64,000 nucleotides of DNA from Callorhinus ursinus (GCF_003265705.1 NW_020313045.1:601941-665940); one strand, 5' to 3'; shown: positions 1-12,950, counted from the first letter of the stretch. Made by a program: numbers and translations. The notes: generated from the sequence alone by a model not told the origin.

Positions 1-732
1 GATTCGGGCAGGATGAGCCAAAAAACAGACAGAAGAAGCTCAAGCGTTTAGAGGGACAGTGAAGAAAGCAGGGCCCCCCCGTGCTGTGAAGGACTAGGAT
101 GGAGCAGAAGTTTAGCTAATTCCAGGGGTGCAGGGGGTGCTGCTGAGGGAGGGAGCAAATTCGCAAAGAACCTGGCAGGGCAAGGGAAGGAGAGGCCAGT
201 TATCCAATGCCAAGGCCAGACAGGAGGCCAGACTATGATAGCCTGGGACGTCTTCATGGGCTGGGAATATTCATGTCCACGTCCCAGGAGCTTTCTGGGG
301 TGAGTGGGGATGGAGGAACTGAGTGAGTGGGGCAGAAGTAGGGAAGATAGACATTTCCTTATGGATTGTGATGTGTCTCGAATCCCAGCAGGCCTGGAGA
401 TGTCCTCACAAGTCCTGCACAGCACATGCATGATGGGCAGTGACAGGGGCTAGGATGGCAAGGGGGCCTTGTCCTGCCAAGTTGAGCTCATCTCTCTCCA
501 CCCTGCTCCAAGAATCCCTGGGATGAGCAAGCTGGCCTTGCCATATCCAGGAGGAGTATCTTTGTCAAAGCTGTGGGGGGCTCCCCACAGGTGTGGAATC
601 ACTTTGTGCTCAGTCTAAAACTCTTATGTCTGCTGCACTTTCATTCTGGAACAGGAGAATGAAATTCTCCATTCCTTCCCATAGCATTTGAAGCTCTCAA
701 TACCTTGGCTTGGCCTCATTTCTCATTACTGT
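1..732. other. Intergenic, nothing recognised
   Basis: No coding exon or repeat family identified. The minus-strand open frame inside it has no family features. Confidence 0.5.
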
Positions 733-735
733 CCC

Positions 736-788
736 ATCATCATCACCATCATCACCATCATCACCATCATCACCATCACCATCATCAT
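736..788. repeat. (CAT/CAC)n microsatellite
   Basis: About 53 bases of catcatcac-type trinucleotide repeats, slightly imperfect. Confidence 0.95.
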
Positions 789-799
789 GTTAATAACAA

Positions 800-1015
800 A
801 ATTAAAATTAACTAGCTTTGATTGAGTATCTATATGTGCCGGGAACTCTTTTAAGCACTAAACATAGAGTTACATTTAATCTTTATGACAACCCAATGGG
901 TAAGAACTTATGTCTCCCGTCTCACAAATTACAAAAGAGGCAGCAAAGGCACAGAGAAAGGAACTGGTCCAAGTTCTCTAAGCCAGCATGTGGCAGGACA
1001 GTGGGTATATCAGAC
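800..1015 (-). repeat. MIR SINE, antisense
   Basis: Shows the MIR order read backwards: gagtatctatatgtgcc, then ttaatctttatgacaaccc, then ggcacagagaaaggaactgg. Heavily diverged. Confidence 0.75.
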
Positions 1016-1084
1016 ACCAGAACTTCTTGTGTATCATGCATACTCATGCCCCCAGCCTTTCCTCAGGTTGTCCCCCCACTCCTG

Positions 1085-1445
1085 GACTGCCTTCCCACTT
1101 CTCATCCACCTGATGGACAGCCACACAAAACCTAGCCTGCAAGACCTAGCTTAAAAGTCACCTCTTCTGCAAAGTCTTCCCCAGCCCTCTGGTGAACAAC
1201 TTTCTCTAAGCTCCCCCAGCACACCCTGATTATGGTATTGATCATATTACGCTGCTGGGTTTTGTTCATGTGCTTGTTATTTCCCTCAGAGGTAGAAACC
1301 ACTCTTTATATTTTTGCATTTTGTAAGTAAACATTTCATTGACATATAGAGGAACTGCATTTTTCATCAAGTTCATGCCTTCCCTCTCCCATCCCTGCCA
1401 AGGTCTGGTGTAGAGCAGAGCTGCAATAAATATTCATTGAATGGA
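1085..1445 (+). repeat. L2 LINE 3' end
   Basis: Has the L2 3' features: a cacctcttctgcaaagtcttcccc-like stretch, a ttatttccctcagaggtagaaacc-like stretch, and the terminal caataaatattcattgaatg. Confidence 0.7.
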
Positions 1446-1779
1446 GATGTCTTTCTGCCCCCACTCAGCTCCTTTCCTGACCACCCTGTTCCCGACTCTT
1501 TGCCGTGTAGGAGAATCCAGACGTCTTGTACAGCTGCAGCTCAGTGTGGCCCATGTTGGCTGGGATTCAAGGAGTAATTGCAGACAAATAAGTATTATTA
1601 CAACCCACATCAATCAACATCCCTCTCCTCAAATGCTCTCACCAGGAAACACTTTCTTGTTTAAGCTTAAGTATCTTTCTGGTGCCCAGGGAGTGTGTGA
1701 TACTCGGAGGGTCACCAGCACTGACCATCTGCAACTGAGTCTGTAGAACATATTGCCTATATTATTTGAGATTCCAGGC

Positions 1780-1935
1780 CCCCAGAGGCAGACAGACCTG
1801 AACTCAAATCCTGCCAGTCACTGTATTTGTGAACTTCACAAGGGGCTTACTTCTCTGAGTTTCATTGTTCTTATAGGTAACATGGAGTCAATGTGTTACA
1901 ATGACTAAATGAGATCACGCAGTTAAAAAGCATCA
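1780..1935 (+). repeat. MIR SINE
   Basis: Contains acctgaactcaaatcctgcc, a diverged tctgagtttcattgttc and aatgagatcacgcagttaaa in MIR order. Confidence 0.65.
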
Positions 1936-2779
1936 GAAGATTTCCCAGGCGATTCATAAATAAAAACTTTCCTTTCCTCCCACTTCTTAATTAATCATTT
2001 CATTCTTCATTCTTTATTGGAGGTATGTTTTGTAATCACAAGGGCTTTGTGTCAGCAGCTAGATGTTAAGTTCCAACCATATCTATGTTCCAAACCTCAC
2101 ACAGCACAGAGTAACCAGTGTAGAGAAGCTTTCCTGGAGAAATAGGAGCTTGATCTGGGCATGGGAGGAAGAATCATGTTTAAAATAAAATTTGTAGATC
2201 TTTTGTGGGGTGCTAGGGTATTCTGGAGAAAAGCAAAACAGAGCATTAGAAGACCCAACCACAAAACTCCTCTCACGTGACACCACCACATTCGGAACCA
2301 TCCATGATTTGTATGCAGAGGAAGTTGCCTATGTGGTGGAGGCCTGGAAGATGGGCCTGGGGACACCATGCTGCAGGAAGAAGAACTTGTCCTGGACCAC
2401 TGGCTCATCTAGCCATCTGTTTTGGAAAAAAAAAAAGTTTCTAAAAATTAACATTCAAGTGGCCAAGTGGCTGTTTGCCTGGATGGTGCTTGGGTGTGGT
2501 AGAATTTAGCTTCTTTTTGCCAATCTGTTCAATTCAATTTAATAAAATACCCTGATACTCTCTTTGGGTCAGACATAGTGGTAAGATTTGGTGATCCAGG
2601 AAAGACAACTTGCCTTCAAGAGTGGTCTATGGGAAGGTATGAACTAGAAACATGAGTGCTGAATTCTGCCTGGGGGCAAGGGGACACCTGATCTCAGATT
2701 TGAAGGATGAGTGATCTGTTGCCATTATTATGTGCCAGGTGAGTGTTTTCAGTTCATCAGTCAAAAAACAGGCTCACGT
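1936..2779. other. Intergenic, nothing recognised
   Basis: No exon seen. The part from about 2540 looks like a very old interspersed repeat but I cannot assign it. Confidence 0.4.
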
Positions 2780-2784
2780 AGTGC

Positions 2785-3000
2785 TTGAGAGCAGTCACAC
2801 AAACCTGGGTTCAATCCTAAGTCTGTCATTTATTAGCTGTGTTACTCTAGGCAATTCACTGATTTTTTTCTGAGCCTCAGTTCCCTTTCTGTATAATAAG
2901 AATAGTGATAAATACTCCTACTTGAAATGGTTTTTGTGAAGATTAATAGAGGCAATGCATACAACACACTTACACAGTGCCCATGTAATCACCCAATAGC
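2785..3000 (+). repeat. MIR SINE
   Basis: Well-preserved MIR core: gttcaatcctaagtctgtca, ttagctgtgttactctaggc, agcctcagttccctttctgt. Confidence 0.85.
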
Positions 3001-3489
3001 TGCTGGTGGTGATGGTGGTAGTGATTTTACCCTGAGAAGCTGAGGAAGGGAGGACCAGAATCTCAAAGTGAATGTACAGTTGGTGCTTTATGCTCTGTTT
3101 TCTCTTGGACTTCTGATATTTCCTATGAAGCTCATAAATTCTTTTCCCCCTCTGCCATCAAGAACTGGCTGGCTCTACGACAATTCAGTCCAGATCTTCC
3201 ATCATCCCAGTGCTCATCCTTGGCAGGTATAGTAAGAAGGAGAGTCATAGAGAACAAACACAAGCACAGACAGATTTGATTGTTCACTTGTACTTTGGCT
3301 CCAAATTCCAATGAAGCCACAGTGAGTTGGACTGGACTCTTATGAGCAAGTCCTTCATCTCCACAGAGAAACTAAAGTCCAGAAGCCTCCTATTCCTCAG
3401 TTTTTTATGTCCCTCAGTTTCAGCCATGATAGGTTTCTCTCTGGGGTGACGAAGTGTAGTCTGGGTTCCTTATGTAGCAGGGGCTATGT

Positions 3490-4180
3490 TGTTCAAATCA
3501 TCTCACTATGAGTATAGACTTTTTCAATTTCCTTATATTTTTCTGTCGGTTCACTCATTGTTTTCTCCCTTATTTTTCTGTCAGCTTATGCTTTATATAT
3601 TTTGAAGCTTGTTAGTGGGTGTCTACAAGTTCTTGATTGCATTAAATTCTTAGTGGAATTTTTTCTTAGTCATAGAGTGTCCATCCTTATCCTTATTCAT
3701 ATTTTTCAACTTAAATTCCATTTTGTCTGATTTCAGTACTGTGAGATATATTTATCTTTTCATTTTCAACCCTCTTCTTATTTTGTTTCAGGTGTGTTTT
3801 TTGTAAACTACATATAGTAGATTTAAGTTCAATCTGGTGACCTCCAACTTTTTTTAATTGCATATATTTGACATATAATGGGTAAATTTAAGGTGTACAG
3901 TGTATTAATTTGAAACATTTATATATTGTAATATGATTGTTATAGCAATATGTAGCACCTCTATCATGTTACATAATTATCTTTCCTTTTCAGTGGTTGG
4001 GATAATTAAGTTTTAGTCTCTTAGCAAGTTTGTTAATTGCAGTACAATATTGTTGTCTCCATTCATTATACTATGAATTAGATCTCTATAGCTTTTTTAT
4101 TATTCACTGCAAGTTTGTACCCTTAAACAACATCAGTCTTATCCTCCAATCCCCCATCCTCTGGCAACCACCATTTTGCT
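3490..4180 (-). mobile_element. Old L1 fragment, antisense
   Basis: T-rich reading on the plus strand with phrases of antisense L1: ORF2-side sequence around 3500-3830, then 3'-UTR-type sequence (aaatttaaggtgtacagtgt; ctggcaaccaccattttgct). Probably two pieces. Confidence 0.75.
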
Positions 4181-4186
4181 CTCTGG

Positions 4187-4362
4187 GTTTTTTAAAGATT
4201 TTTATTTATTTATTTGGGAGAGAGCAAGCTAGAGAGAGAGAGAGGGAAAGAGCAGGGGGGAGGGGCAGAGGAAGAGAGAGAAGCAGACTCCCCTCTGAGC
4301 AGGGAGCCCAACACGGGGCTTGATCCCATGGACCTTGGGATCATGACCTGAGCTGAAGGCAG
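4187..4362 (-). mobile_element. CanSINE, antisense, 5' part missing
   Basis: Begins with the reversed tail (taaagatttttatttattta), then GA-rich body, then gggatcatgacctgagct. The tRNA-like head beyond this point is missing. Confidence 0.9.
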
Positions 4363-5867
4363 ATGCCTTCTTCCTCTTTCTTACATCTTTCTTTCATCTT
4401 TCCCCTCTCATTTCCCCTCCCCTTTCACTACTTCTTTATTGACCTGGACTCTTCTGGTCCAAAAATGAAAAACTCATCCCCCTCATCTGAGGGCCTTGAG
4501 CTTCAGCACTCTCTTCCAAGGCATTTGTGTTGTAAAGAAGAAATCACCAATAGTGACACTTCAGGTAACAGGTAGAGCTGGAAACTTTGATGATACTCTT
4601 CATGTTTTTGTATAAATGCAGGGGCATAAGGTTCTATCTGGCAGGGACCACACTTTTGTATCTTCTGAGTCCCCTTCAAACTGAACGGTGCCAAAGACTC
4701 TGACACTTGTGGATGGTGTCTCTGATTACCTTACATCATTTTGAGTATCTTCTTGGGAAGGTTTGAATAGACAATGATTTCACAGGATGTTAGGACTGAG
4801 AGAAGAAACCATAGTGAACTCTTCTTTCATTTGCTTCATGTCTTCTATGGGCAGGTCCTTAGGAGGTCTGTCCTAATGGTCAGTGAAGAAGTTGTACCAT
4901 CTCTTTCTGATTGAGGGTAGAGGACAGCCCTCTTGGGGGAGAAGCTGTCCTGGACAGAAGGCAGCATGTAAGAAAATTTCTACTGTCCATTCCATGCCCC
5001 ATTGATCATAGCCTCCCCAAATGTCCAGTCACTATTAGAAAGTGGATGTTCATGTTTCTTACTCCCTACCACTGGCTGCCCTGACCTGCCAGGTGGCATA
5101 GTTTCTGTTTATTCTAAAGGGAGCAGAGGATGTGGAAAATCTTTGGTGGCTTTTGGCAGGCGAAGGATCAAAGCAGTGTTTAGCAGCCAAAGGCACAATC
5201 GAAAAGGCCAAGATCAAAGGAAAAGGGCTTCATTTGAGAGTGAACTCTTCTGTTCCTCATTACAGTCCATGCCAAGGCTTCTATCATTCCCTTTTGAAAG
5301 GAACAAGGATGAGGAATTTGGGCTGCGGCTAGCTGCTGAAGCCATGTGCTGACAGACAATCCTGGAACAGCTGCAGTTTCATTGTAAGCCTTAAAATTAA
5401 AATAAAATCCACTGATTTATAAGAGGGAAAGAGGGTCAACACTAGTAGGGTCAGAAAAACCATTTTCAAGAGCCCTTGGGTTGACCTAAATCCTATGTAT
5501 AAAATGGAAGGTGGAAGTGTTTGCCATGGAAATCTTCAGAGGGAAGATGAGGGAATTCAGGTCTTGGTAGGTGATTTCAGTCCTTGTTGCACCAGAGGGG
5601 AGATAATTGAGGCCCCGATAAATAGGAAATCTAGAGAGGCTATACCTGAAGCTCGAAGCATTTTATAAGGGGGAGGCTTCATCACAGAGGATGGGGAATC
5701 TGCTTCCCAAACTCTATGGTGGGTAGCTTAGGGTATTTTGTGTTTGTAGGGGTTTATTTTAACTTTATATATTACAGTTTTTTTTTTTTTACAATAAACC
5801 AAAACTTTGAATAGGATGCCCACAGGTATTTGCTTGCTGGCTTTATTTCCCTTACTGTCTGAGAAAG
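4363..5867. other. Intergenic, nothing recognised
   Basis: No coding exon with splice support and no repeat family I can name. Confidence 0.4.
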
Positions 5868-5931
5868 AGTATGGGTGAGGTGAGCTGGGTATGGGTGAGG
5901 TGAGCTTCTTGGGTATGGGTGAGGTGAGCTG
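5868..5931. repeat. Three-copy tandem repeat, about 20-24 bp unit
   Basis: The unit gtatgggtgaggtgagct occurs three times; the second and third are separated by an extra ttcttg. Confidence 0.9.
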
Positions 5932-7008
5932 CTCTTCCCCTGACTCAGGCAACCCCCTCCCCTCTTTGTGCCTCAGTTTCCCCATCCTACCCCATGAGGC
6001 CGTGAGATGCGATGAGTGCTTCCTGGATGCACTTTTTAGAAAAGTGAACAAAACTCGGGCAAGGCACTGGGTGTATGGGGCTTAAGTGTCCCAGGACTAC
6101 AAGGAGCACATGCAGGTTAAATTCAAGTTGGCATGGAAGCAGCCATACAGTTCCCCGGCTTTTGGCCGCTTGACTCTTGTTCCTCACCCCAAATCTGCCT
6201 CCCTCGGACCATCTCCAGCATTCTTCCCAGCTGTGGCAAGCAGAGCTCTGCTGGAGGCTGTGTGTCCTCAGCCTCTGGAAGTGGCTGTGGTACCACAGTC
6301 TCATTTTTCTTGGACGATGAGTCTCTTCCTCTCCTACCGACCCCGGAACAGGCTTTCTTATGGGATGGCACCGGGCTCATTCTTTCCGAGTGAAAGGCTC
6401 CCTGTCCATCTGAAGCAAAGCTTATTATTCCTTGAGAGGAAAGTCTTGTCATTCTCAGTGTGCTTCTCGTTCGCCTTTTCTCTCTTCATCAACGTGAGCG
6501 GGTATTAATCTCACTTAATTCCCTGCAGCTGGCCTCAACTGGCATGGCTGTTGGGGGATAAGGTTCTTTTGTTCCCCTTTTCTTTCTTCTTAGGCAAACA
6601 GATTTTCTTTTTGAGTTCTGGATGAATGTCATTCCCAGTTTTTGGTGGCGAGCAGGCCTCTCAGAAACAACTTCTGCTGTGGCAGAGCGTTGGAGCAGCC
6701 AACAGGGAAGAAGCCATTTCCTGGCCTGCAGTGGAGGTCAGGCTCCTGTGTTGACAAGGAGAGTGAAGGGGGCCCATGTTCAGGTCTGGATCCATGCTCA
6801 TGTACTGTGTTTGACCTTGGGAAATCCCCTTATCCTCTGTGGGCCACATTCTGACTATCTTGCAACAAGAAATTTGGATTGAATTTGGTTTACAATGTTT
6901 AAGACTACTTTGGAAACCTCTTTTGAATTGAAAGCTATAGAAACCCAATAGGAATCCTGTGAAATCACTGCTTTTGTAGGTCGAAAATGTCAAGTGTATC
7001 ATATGGTT
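5932..7008. other. Intergenic, nothing recognised
   Basis: Several overlapping short open frames on both strands, none with recognisable family features or splice support. Confidence 0.4.
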
Positions 7009-7024
7009 TACCCCAGGGTTTCTT

Positions 7025-7185
7025 TCTTTTTTGGGGGGGAGGGGCAGAAGGAGAGAGAGAATCTGAAGCAGGCTCTACACCCAGCACGGAGCCTGATTCA
7101 GGGTTTGATCCCACAACCCTGCGATCGTGACCTGAGCCCAAATCAAGAGTTGGATGCTTAACTGACTGAGCCACCCAGGCACCCC
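7025..7185 (-). mobile_element. CanSINE, antisense, inserted in MER20 end
   Basis: GA-rich body, gatcgtgacctgagcccaaa, and actgagccacccaggcaccc at the head. Flanked by an imperfect 16-base duplication (7009-7024 and 7186-7201, 14 of 16 matching). Confidence 0.92.
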
Positions 7186-7190
7186 TATCC

Positions 7191-7390
7191 CAGTGTTTCT
7201 TAACCTTGGCACTGTCAACCTTGGGGGTGGGCAATTATGGAAGGCTGTCCTGAGTAGAGTGGTCAGTAGCGTTCTCAGCCCCTACCCACTGGATGCCAGT
7301 AGCACTCCCCAAGTTTTGACAATCAAAAATGTCTTTAGACATTTCCAAATGTTTCCTGGGGGAGGGGGCGGGCAAAATTGCTCCTGTTTT
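7191..7390 (-). mobile_element. MER20-like hAT DNA transposon
   Basis: Starts cagtgtttcttaaccttggc and contains ggatgccagtagcactcccc and tgtctttagacatttccaaa, which follow the reverse of MER20. The right end is blurred. Confidence 0.75.
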
Positions 7391-8049
7391 AATCTGTTTA
7401 ATCACTGTTTTAATCTAATAAAACAAGAGGTGAGAATCTCCTTTGAAGAGGAGTGGGAACGAGTGTTACCCAGATACATTCTCTGTGGCTCTAGAAGCTC
7501 TTCGGACACACCATTTTTTTAGGAGACAAAGTTTAAAAACTGATAGGGCCCAGAGTGTCTCGCAGCTCAAAACTCCCAGATGAATCCAGGGTCCTCTTTC
7601 CAAGTCAGAGTTTTAATTGGAAAGGCAGAGGAAGGGGCTCTGGAGGGATAGCCAGCAGCATCCTCAGTGCTCCCAGCTTCCATTTTGGAAGAATGGATAA
7701 CAGTACAAGCTGCTTTTCCTGGGCATCCTTATTTGGACACCTTCTCCAGGAAGCCTTCCATCATAACAACAATGAGAGAACATGCTCTGGCCTCCTGTTA
7801 CCTGTCCATTCTGTTCCACCAAACCGAGCTGCCCTTCCCCTTCTGCAGGCTCAGGCATGGAGACTCTTTGAGACATTGGCATTGGGATCTAGGGCAGGTA
7901 CTTGGGCATGAGGATGTCCAGAAAGGCAGGCCAGGCACTTGATGTGCTTGCCTAGGCTCGGGGCTTGGGAGGAAACAAATCCATGGTGTATTTGGATCCA
8001 GGCTGAGTCATATGCCGTGCCTCCAAAGCCCTTAGAACAAGACCTTCAT
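7391..8049. other. Intergenic, nothing recognised
   Basis: No repeat family or exon identified. Confidence 0.4.
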
Positions 8050-8225
8050 CTCAGCCTCCACTTCGTTCTGCCACACCAGCTGGGGGACCTTGGATGAACC
8101 TCTGCTTCCTCATTTGCAAAATGCAGCCATCAAGACTCCTTTTACATGATGATTGAGAAGAATAAATTTAGATCACCTATTTAAATACCTATACAGTGCC
8201 AGGCACACAGCGGTCTCTTGGAAAA
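8050..8225 (+). repeat. MIR SINE
   Basis: Phrases ctgggggaccttggatgaac, ctcatttgcaaaatgcagcc and acagtgccaggcacacag in MIR order. Confidence 0.75.
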
Positions 8226-8639
8226 CGATCATGAGTGTGTGATTCCTGTGAAGATTTTGGTGTTGGCACCACATCCCAGTCTCCCTGGTCAGGCTGTCAT
8301 CCCAGGAAGCCCCCAGCTTCTCTCATGGTGACGGAGAACTGGCCAGACTGGGGTAGCGATTCCTAGCCTCTGGGTGGCCCCCCGGGACACCTCCCTTTAT
8401 GAGGACAAAGCCTTCCTTCCATAATTGGAGATGAGTCTTCAAAGGACTTCTGTTCACTGGATCTCAGTTTCCTGGTTTAGTGAAACAACCTTACAGAAAC
8501 ATCCTTTCTGTGGGTATTTACCGAGCATTTATGAGGTGGCATTATACTTTATTTGGAGTCTTCCTCCTTTATTCTTAAGGGTTATTTGCTTTTATTTTGC
8601 TTTAATTATGTCTTTCCCCAAATAAAAATAACCATTTTT

Positions 8640-9560
8640 TCTGATTACAAAAACAGTACATGCTCATAATAAATATAGTTTCAAACAATACAGAAAAGTA
8701 TGAGAAAAGTAAAAATGACTCAGATTTTTGTCTCGATGATCTTCCCACTCTTGACATCTTGGGGCCTGCCTTTCAGAGTCTCAGGGTGCACCTACCCATG
8801 ATTTCACATGCATGAACTAAAGGAATAGTCACTATTTGCTTTCACCTTTTTATTTAAGTATAATGTGTAACATGCACATAGAAAAGTGCACAAATCCTTA
8901 GTGTACAAATCAAATCTTGACAAATTTTTGCTCATGCAGACACACCACACAGATCAAAATACAGAGCATTTCCCAGAACCCCAGAGGTCTTGTGGTCATT
9001 ACCCATCCCACCGCTATTCTGACTTTTGTCAGCATACGTTAGCCTGACTGTTTTTGAACTTTACATTATGGAGCTTATGCAGTATATACCATTTTTGTGT
9101 CTGGCTTTTTTTTTTTTTAAAGATTTTATTTATTTAGAGAGCATGTGTGCACAAGTGGGGGGAGGAGCAAAAGGAGAGAGAGAGAGAGAGAATCTCAAGC
9201 AGACTCTGCTTTGAGCATGGAGCCCAATGTGGGGCTTGATCCCATGACCCTGAGATCGTGACCTGAGCCAAAATCAAGAGTTGGACACTTAACCGATTGA
9301 GCCACCCAGGGTCCCCTGTGTCTGGCTTTTTAAGTTTGACATTGGGAGATTCATTCATTTCATGGCCTATAGTAGCACTTCATTCTTTTTCACTTCTGTA
9401 TAGTATTCCACATTTATTGTGGAACAAATGTGGATCTATCACATTTATTTATCTTACTAATACATTTATGTATTCTACTAATGCTGGACATTTGAGTTGA
9501 TCCCACTTTTTGACTATTAACAACTAATGCTGCTATACACGGTAAATTAATTTTCTAAAT
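8640..9560 (-). mobile_element. Old L1 3' region, antisense
   Basis: Phrases of antisense L1 3' UTR such as tgtaacatgcacatagaaaa and tagtattccacatttattgt. Split by the CanSINE at 9111-9316. Boundaries approximate. Confidence 0.65.
9111..9316 (-). mobile_element. CanSINE, antisense, with 15-bp target duplication
   Basis: Full reversed SINE from poly-T tail to gagccacccagggtccc. Perfect duplication tgtgtctggcttttt at 9096-9110 and 9317-9331. Confidence 0.97.
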
Positions 9561-9775
9561 ACTGATGGTAAAGACACTTTGTCATCTGTAAGTGCCCCTT
9601 AAGCAAAAAGGAAATGTGGAAATATCTGCCCCACGCAGGATCTTGGTTTCCCTATTGTACATTTAGAGGCTTGGAGGAGATGCTCTGTCAAGGCTCTTCC
9701 ACCAGGAACATGAGGGGATTTGGGGAATGCATCTTTAAATCCAGACACATGCTTGGTCCTTCTCTACTCGAAGGT

Positions 9776-10263
9776 AGATGTCTTAATGAGGGTTCTCCAG
9801 AAGAACAGAACCAATAGGATATATGAAGATATATATAAGAGGAGGAGGATTTCGGGAATGGGTTCACCTGGTTATGGAGGCCTAGAAGACCCATGATCTG
9901 CTGTCTGCAAGCTGGAGAACTAGGAAAATCTGTGGTGTGATTCAGTCTAGGTCTGCAGGCCTCAGAAGTGGGACAGCCAATGGCTTTAGTCCCAGTTTGA
10001 GTCTGAAGGCCAAGAGGGCAGGAGAAAGTACACGTCTCAGCTCCGGCAAAAAGCAAATTTGCCCTTCCTCCACTTTTTTGTTCTATTCAGGCCCTCAACA
10101 GATTGGATGATGCCCACCCACACTGGTGAGGGCAATCTTTTTTCACAGTCTACTAATTAAAATGCTAATCTCTTTCAGAAACACCCTCACAGACACACTC
10201 AGAAATAATGTCTTACTAGCTTTCATCCCTTCAAGGGATGACACATAAAATTAACCATCACAG
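9776..10263 (+). repeat. Ancient mammalian interspersed repeat
   Basis: Reads gggttctccagaagaacaga through tggatgatgcccacccacac to cacataaaattaaccatcac, a common mammalian dispersed repeat. I do not assign a family name. Confidence 0.7.
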
Positions 10264-10790
10264 CCGGCTCACATAGGACCTGTCCCTTCCATTTGGGTAT
10301 TGACCCACATCTCCTAAGTAAAACAAAGCAAACCTTCATCTTGGTCCCTTTCTAACCCTGGGTCACGTAGAGGGTCCCAGGATCATTTTTCCCTCTTCCA
10401 GAAAACTCCTGCCCTCCTCCCCCAGCCCTGGGGATGTCTTGGCCTTTTGGTCAGACTAATGGATAGATAATGACCCCTGCCCCCTTCCTCTCCACTTCTT
10501 TTTGGCTCCCCCACCCCCAGACAAAGTGCTTTGTTCCCCATTGAGGACAGCAGGAAGTGGTCCCTGGCAGTTAGATGCTCTTGGCATGGGCAGCACCACT
10601 TAGCAGTCCCCTGAAGACACAAGCTGGAGAAAAGCAAAATGAGAACTCTTTGCATACAAGTGAGCAAGTGGGGCCTGGAGAGGCGGAGGCTAGTGTAGGC
10701 ATGTGGGAATGCTTCCGAGGCCCCCGACTAACAGAGAATCTCCCTTTGTGAATTCATTCCCTGGGATGATCACTGGTCCTCAGGCAGGCA
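10264..10790. other. Intergenic, nothing recognised
   Basis: No exon or named repeat seen. Confidence 0.4.
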
Positions 10791-10799
10791 GATCAGGAG

Positions 10800-10960
10800 T
10801 TAAAAAAACAGGCTTCCCTAATAGTTTTACTTTCAAATGCTGACTCTGCCATTCAGCGTCCAGAACCTTGGGCAAGATAATAAATTTTGGAAACCACAGT
10901 TTTGTCATATTTAAAATGAGGATAAACCCTATCTACCAGGGTTGTCATGAGGGTGAAATG
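10800..10960 (+). repeat. MIR SINE
   Basis: Diverged MIR phrases: tgctgactctgccattcagc, ccttgggcaagataataaat and ctaccagggttgtcatgagg. Confidence 0.65.
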
Positions 10961-11209
10961 TTGCCCTTTTGGTCCACACTGCTTATACCTTGTCAGATCA
11001 GCTCCCTCGGGGAGGAAAGGGAGAACCCTCTGCTATCCATGTAGAGAAGAGTGGTCAGGAGTCAGGAGCCATGGTCCTGGTGTGAGCCCTACCCCGTGTA
11101 ACCCTCGGCGTCCCCATCACTCTGATCAGCAGGCTGGCTTTGGTCATCTCTGGACCCCTCCTACTTGTAATTCTTTGGCATCTGTGAGGTATGATTGTTG
11201 CTTCCAAAG

Positions 11210-11400
11210 ACAAATTTGCAGTGTAGGGGAGTGGGTGAAACAAACTTAGAAGTCGGGGAACTTATTACTTAGTTCCCCTAAGCCTTAATTCTCTCACCTA
11301 TAAAATGGAGTAGTCATAATACCCACTTCATACAGTCGTAGGAAGAATAAAGTAATGTATGTAGAGCACTTAGCCGAGCGGAAGTCATGATAATAGTAAT
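11210..11400 (+). repeat. MIR SINE
   Basis: Contains ccttaattctctcacctata, aaatggagtagtcataatac and taatgtatgtagagcactta, the 3' half of MIR. Confidence 0.7.
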
Positions 11401-12215
11401 GAAACAGTAAATATTACATAATAATTGTATCATATCAATATTACTCATAAATAATTTAAGTATTTCCTCCAGTTGCAAGGAGTTGAACTTTTTAAAGCTT
11501 GACTCCCACAACAATCATTGAGAGCAAAGGAGTGTGTTGTAATGTAACTACCCCAAACAGTATAAAAGTATAATGTTCTTGATCATTTATGATGCTATGT
11601 TAGGATACAGAGCTCTCACTCCACACAAATGGTGGGAAAGCTTAGCCTGACCTTTTTCTGGGTTCCCTAACCCCCTCCCCAGTTCTGGAGATTGGGTCAT
11701 AATCCCCAGACTTCAGTGCCGTGGCATGGGTTAGGGGCAAGAGATTTGCAGGGCCACCTACTTCTCAATCATGGGTCCACGTAGAGTTCAACATCTATCA
11801 TCCAGTCGCCCTACAGGCCCAGAAGATCCATGCCTTTTGTGGGTTACATTTGGGGCATGGGACTTAGCCATTTGTGTGATGGCTTATAGAGTCTTGTGTG
11901 CCTAGGGACACATGACCATTCTGTCTTGGGGTGCAGGACTGACCCCCTCTCCAGCCAGGAAGCAAGATGCAGATTCCCTCTGTTCAGGACTCATGGGTTT
12001 CTTCTCTCCACTCTCCTCCACCCTTCTCTGCCCCCTCTGAAGCATGGTCTTCTGGACACAGCAGTGTAGGACTGAAATGTTTGCCAGGCATCGATTCTTT
12101 TTCTGCCTTGCTGCATGCTTTCTATCTTATCATAAGTAGCTAAGAGCGCACTAAAGATACAACATTCTGGCTTACAAGTTTTAGGTTTTTTTAGGCAGCA
12201 TCTAACATCTACATA
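11401..12215. other. Intergenic, nothing recognised
   Basis: No exon or named repeat seen. Confidence 0.4.
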
Positions 12216-12219
12216 CCAA

Positions 12220-12950
12220 CTTTTGTCTCAGTTATATATTGCTGTGCAACAAACCATCCCAGAACACAGTGGCTCAAAAAACAGCCATTTATTCAGCTCA
12301 AGTTTCTGTGGGTCAGTAATTTCGGCAGGGCTTACTCAGGCAGTTCTGTTGGTGTTCACTAGACTCACTCATGCATCTGTGGTGTGCTGCCAGTCAGCTG
12401 GGAGACCCTGCCTGTGTGGGATGAATGGTTGTCACCTGGAGGGATGGGGGCACTGGGCCTGACTCCCTGCCTCTCATCATCCAGCAGGCTAGCCAGACTG
12501 GTTCACACACGATATTGCAGGGTTCTGAAGGGGCAGCAAGACAAGCCAAACCCAGTATACAAGCACTTTTCACTTCTTGGCTTGTATGTATTTGCTGTTG
12601 TTTCATGGCCCAAAGCAAGTCACACGACCAAGCTCAGTGTCAATATAGAAGAGTCAATGCCAAGGGTGTACATATAGGTAGGTGTGGACAAGTTTGAGCC
12701 TTTCCTGCAACAATCTTCCAGAACTCCTTCTGGCTCCTTACCCCCTCCATTTGATAGGGGTTGAAACACTCTTTCTTCCTTGACACAGCCCTGCAGTCTT
12801 CTGGGGTTAGATGTCATAGTTTTAAGCCCAAGGAGGGAGGGTAGGGTGTGAACTACCCTCAAGGCTGGGAGGACCAGGCTAGGAGCAGGGAGCTCCCTGA
12901 TGAAGAGACCTAAATCCATTGATCAACAGCCATGAGTGCAAGGGTGAAAA
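12220..12950 (+). repeat. Ancient mammalian interspersed repeat
   Basis: Begins with the phrase tatattgctgtgcaacaaac followed by cacagtggctcaaaaaacag and tctcatcatccagcaggcta, known from a widespread old mammalian repeat. Family name not assigned; right end uncertain. Confidence 0.6.
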
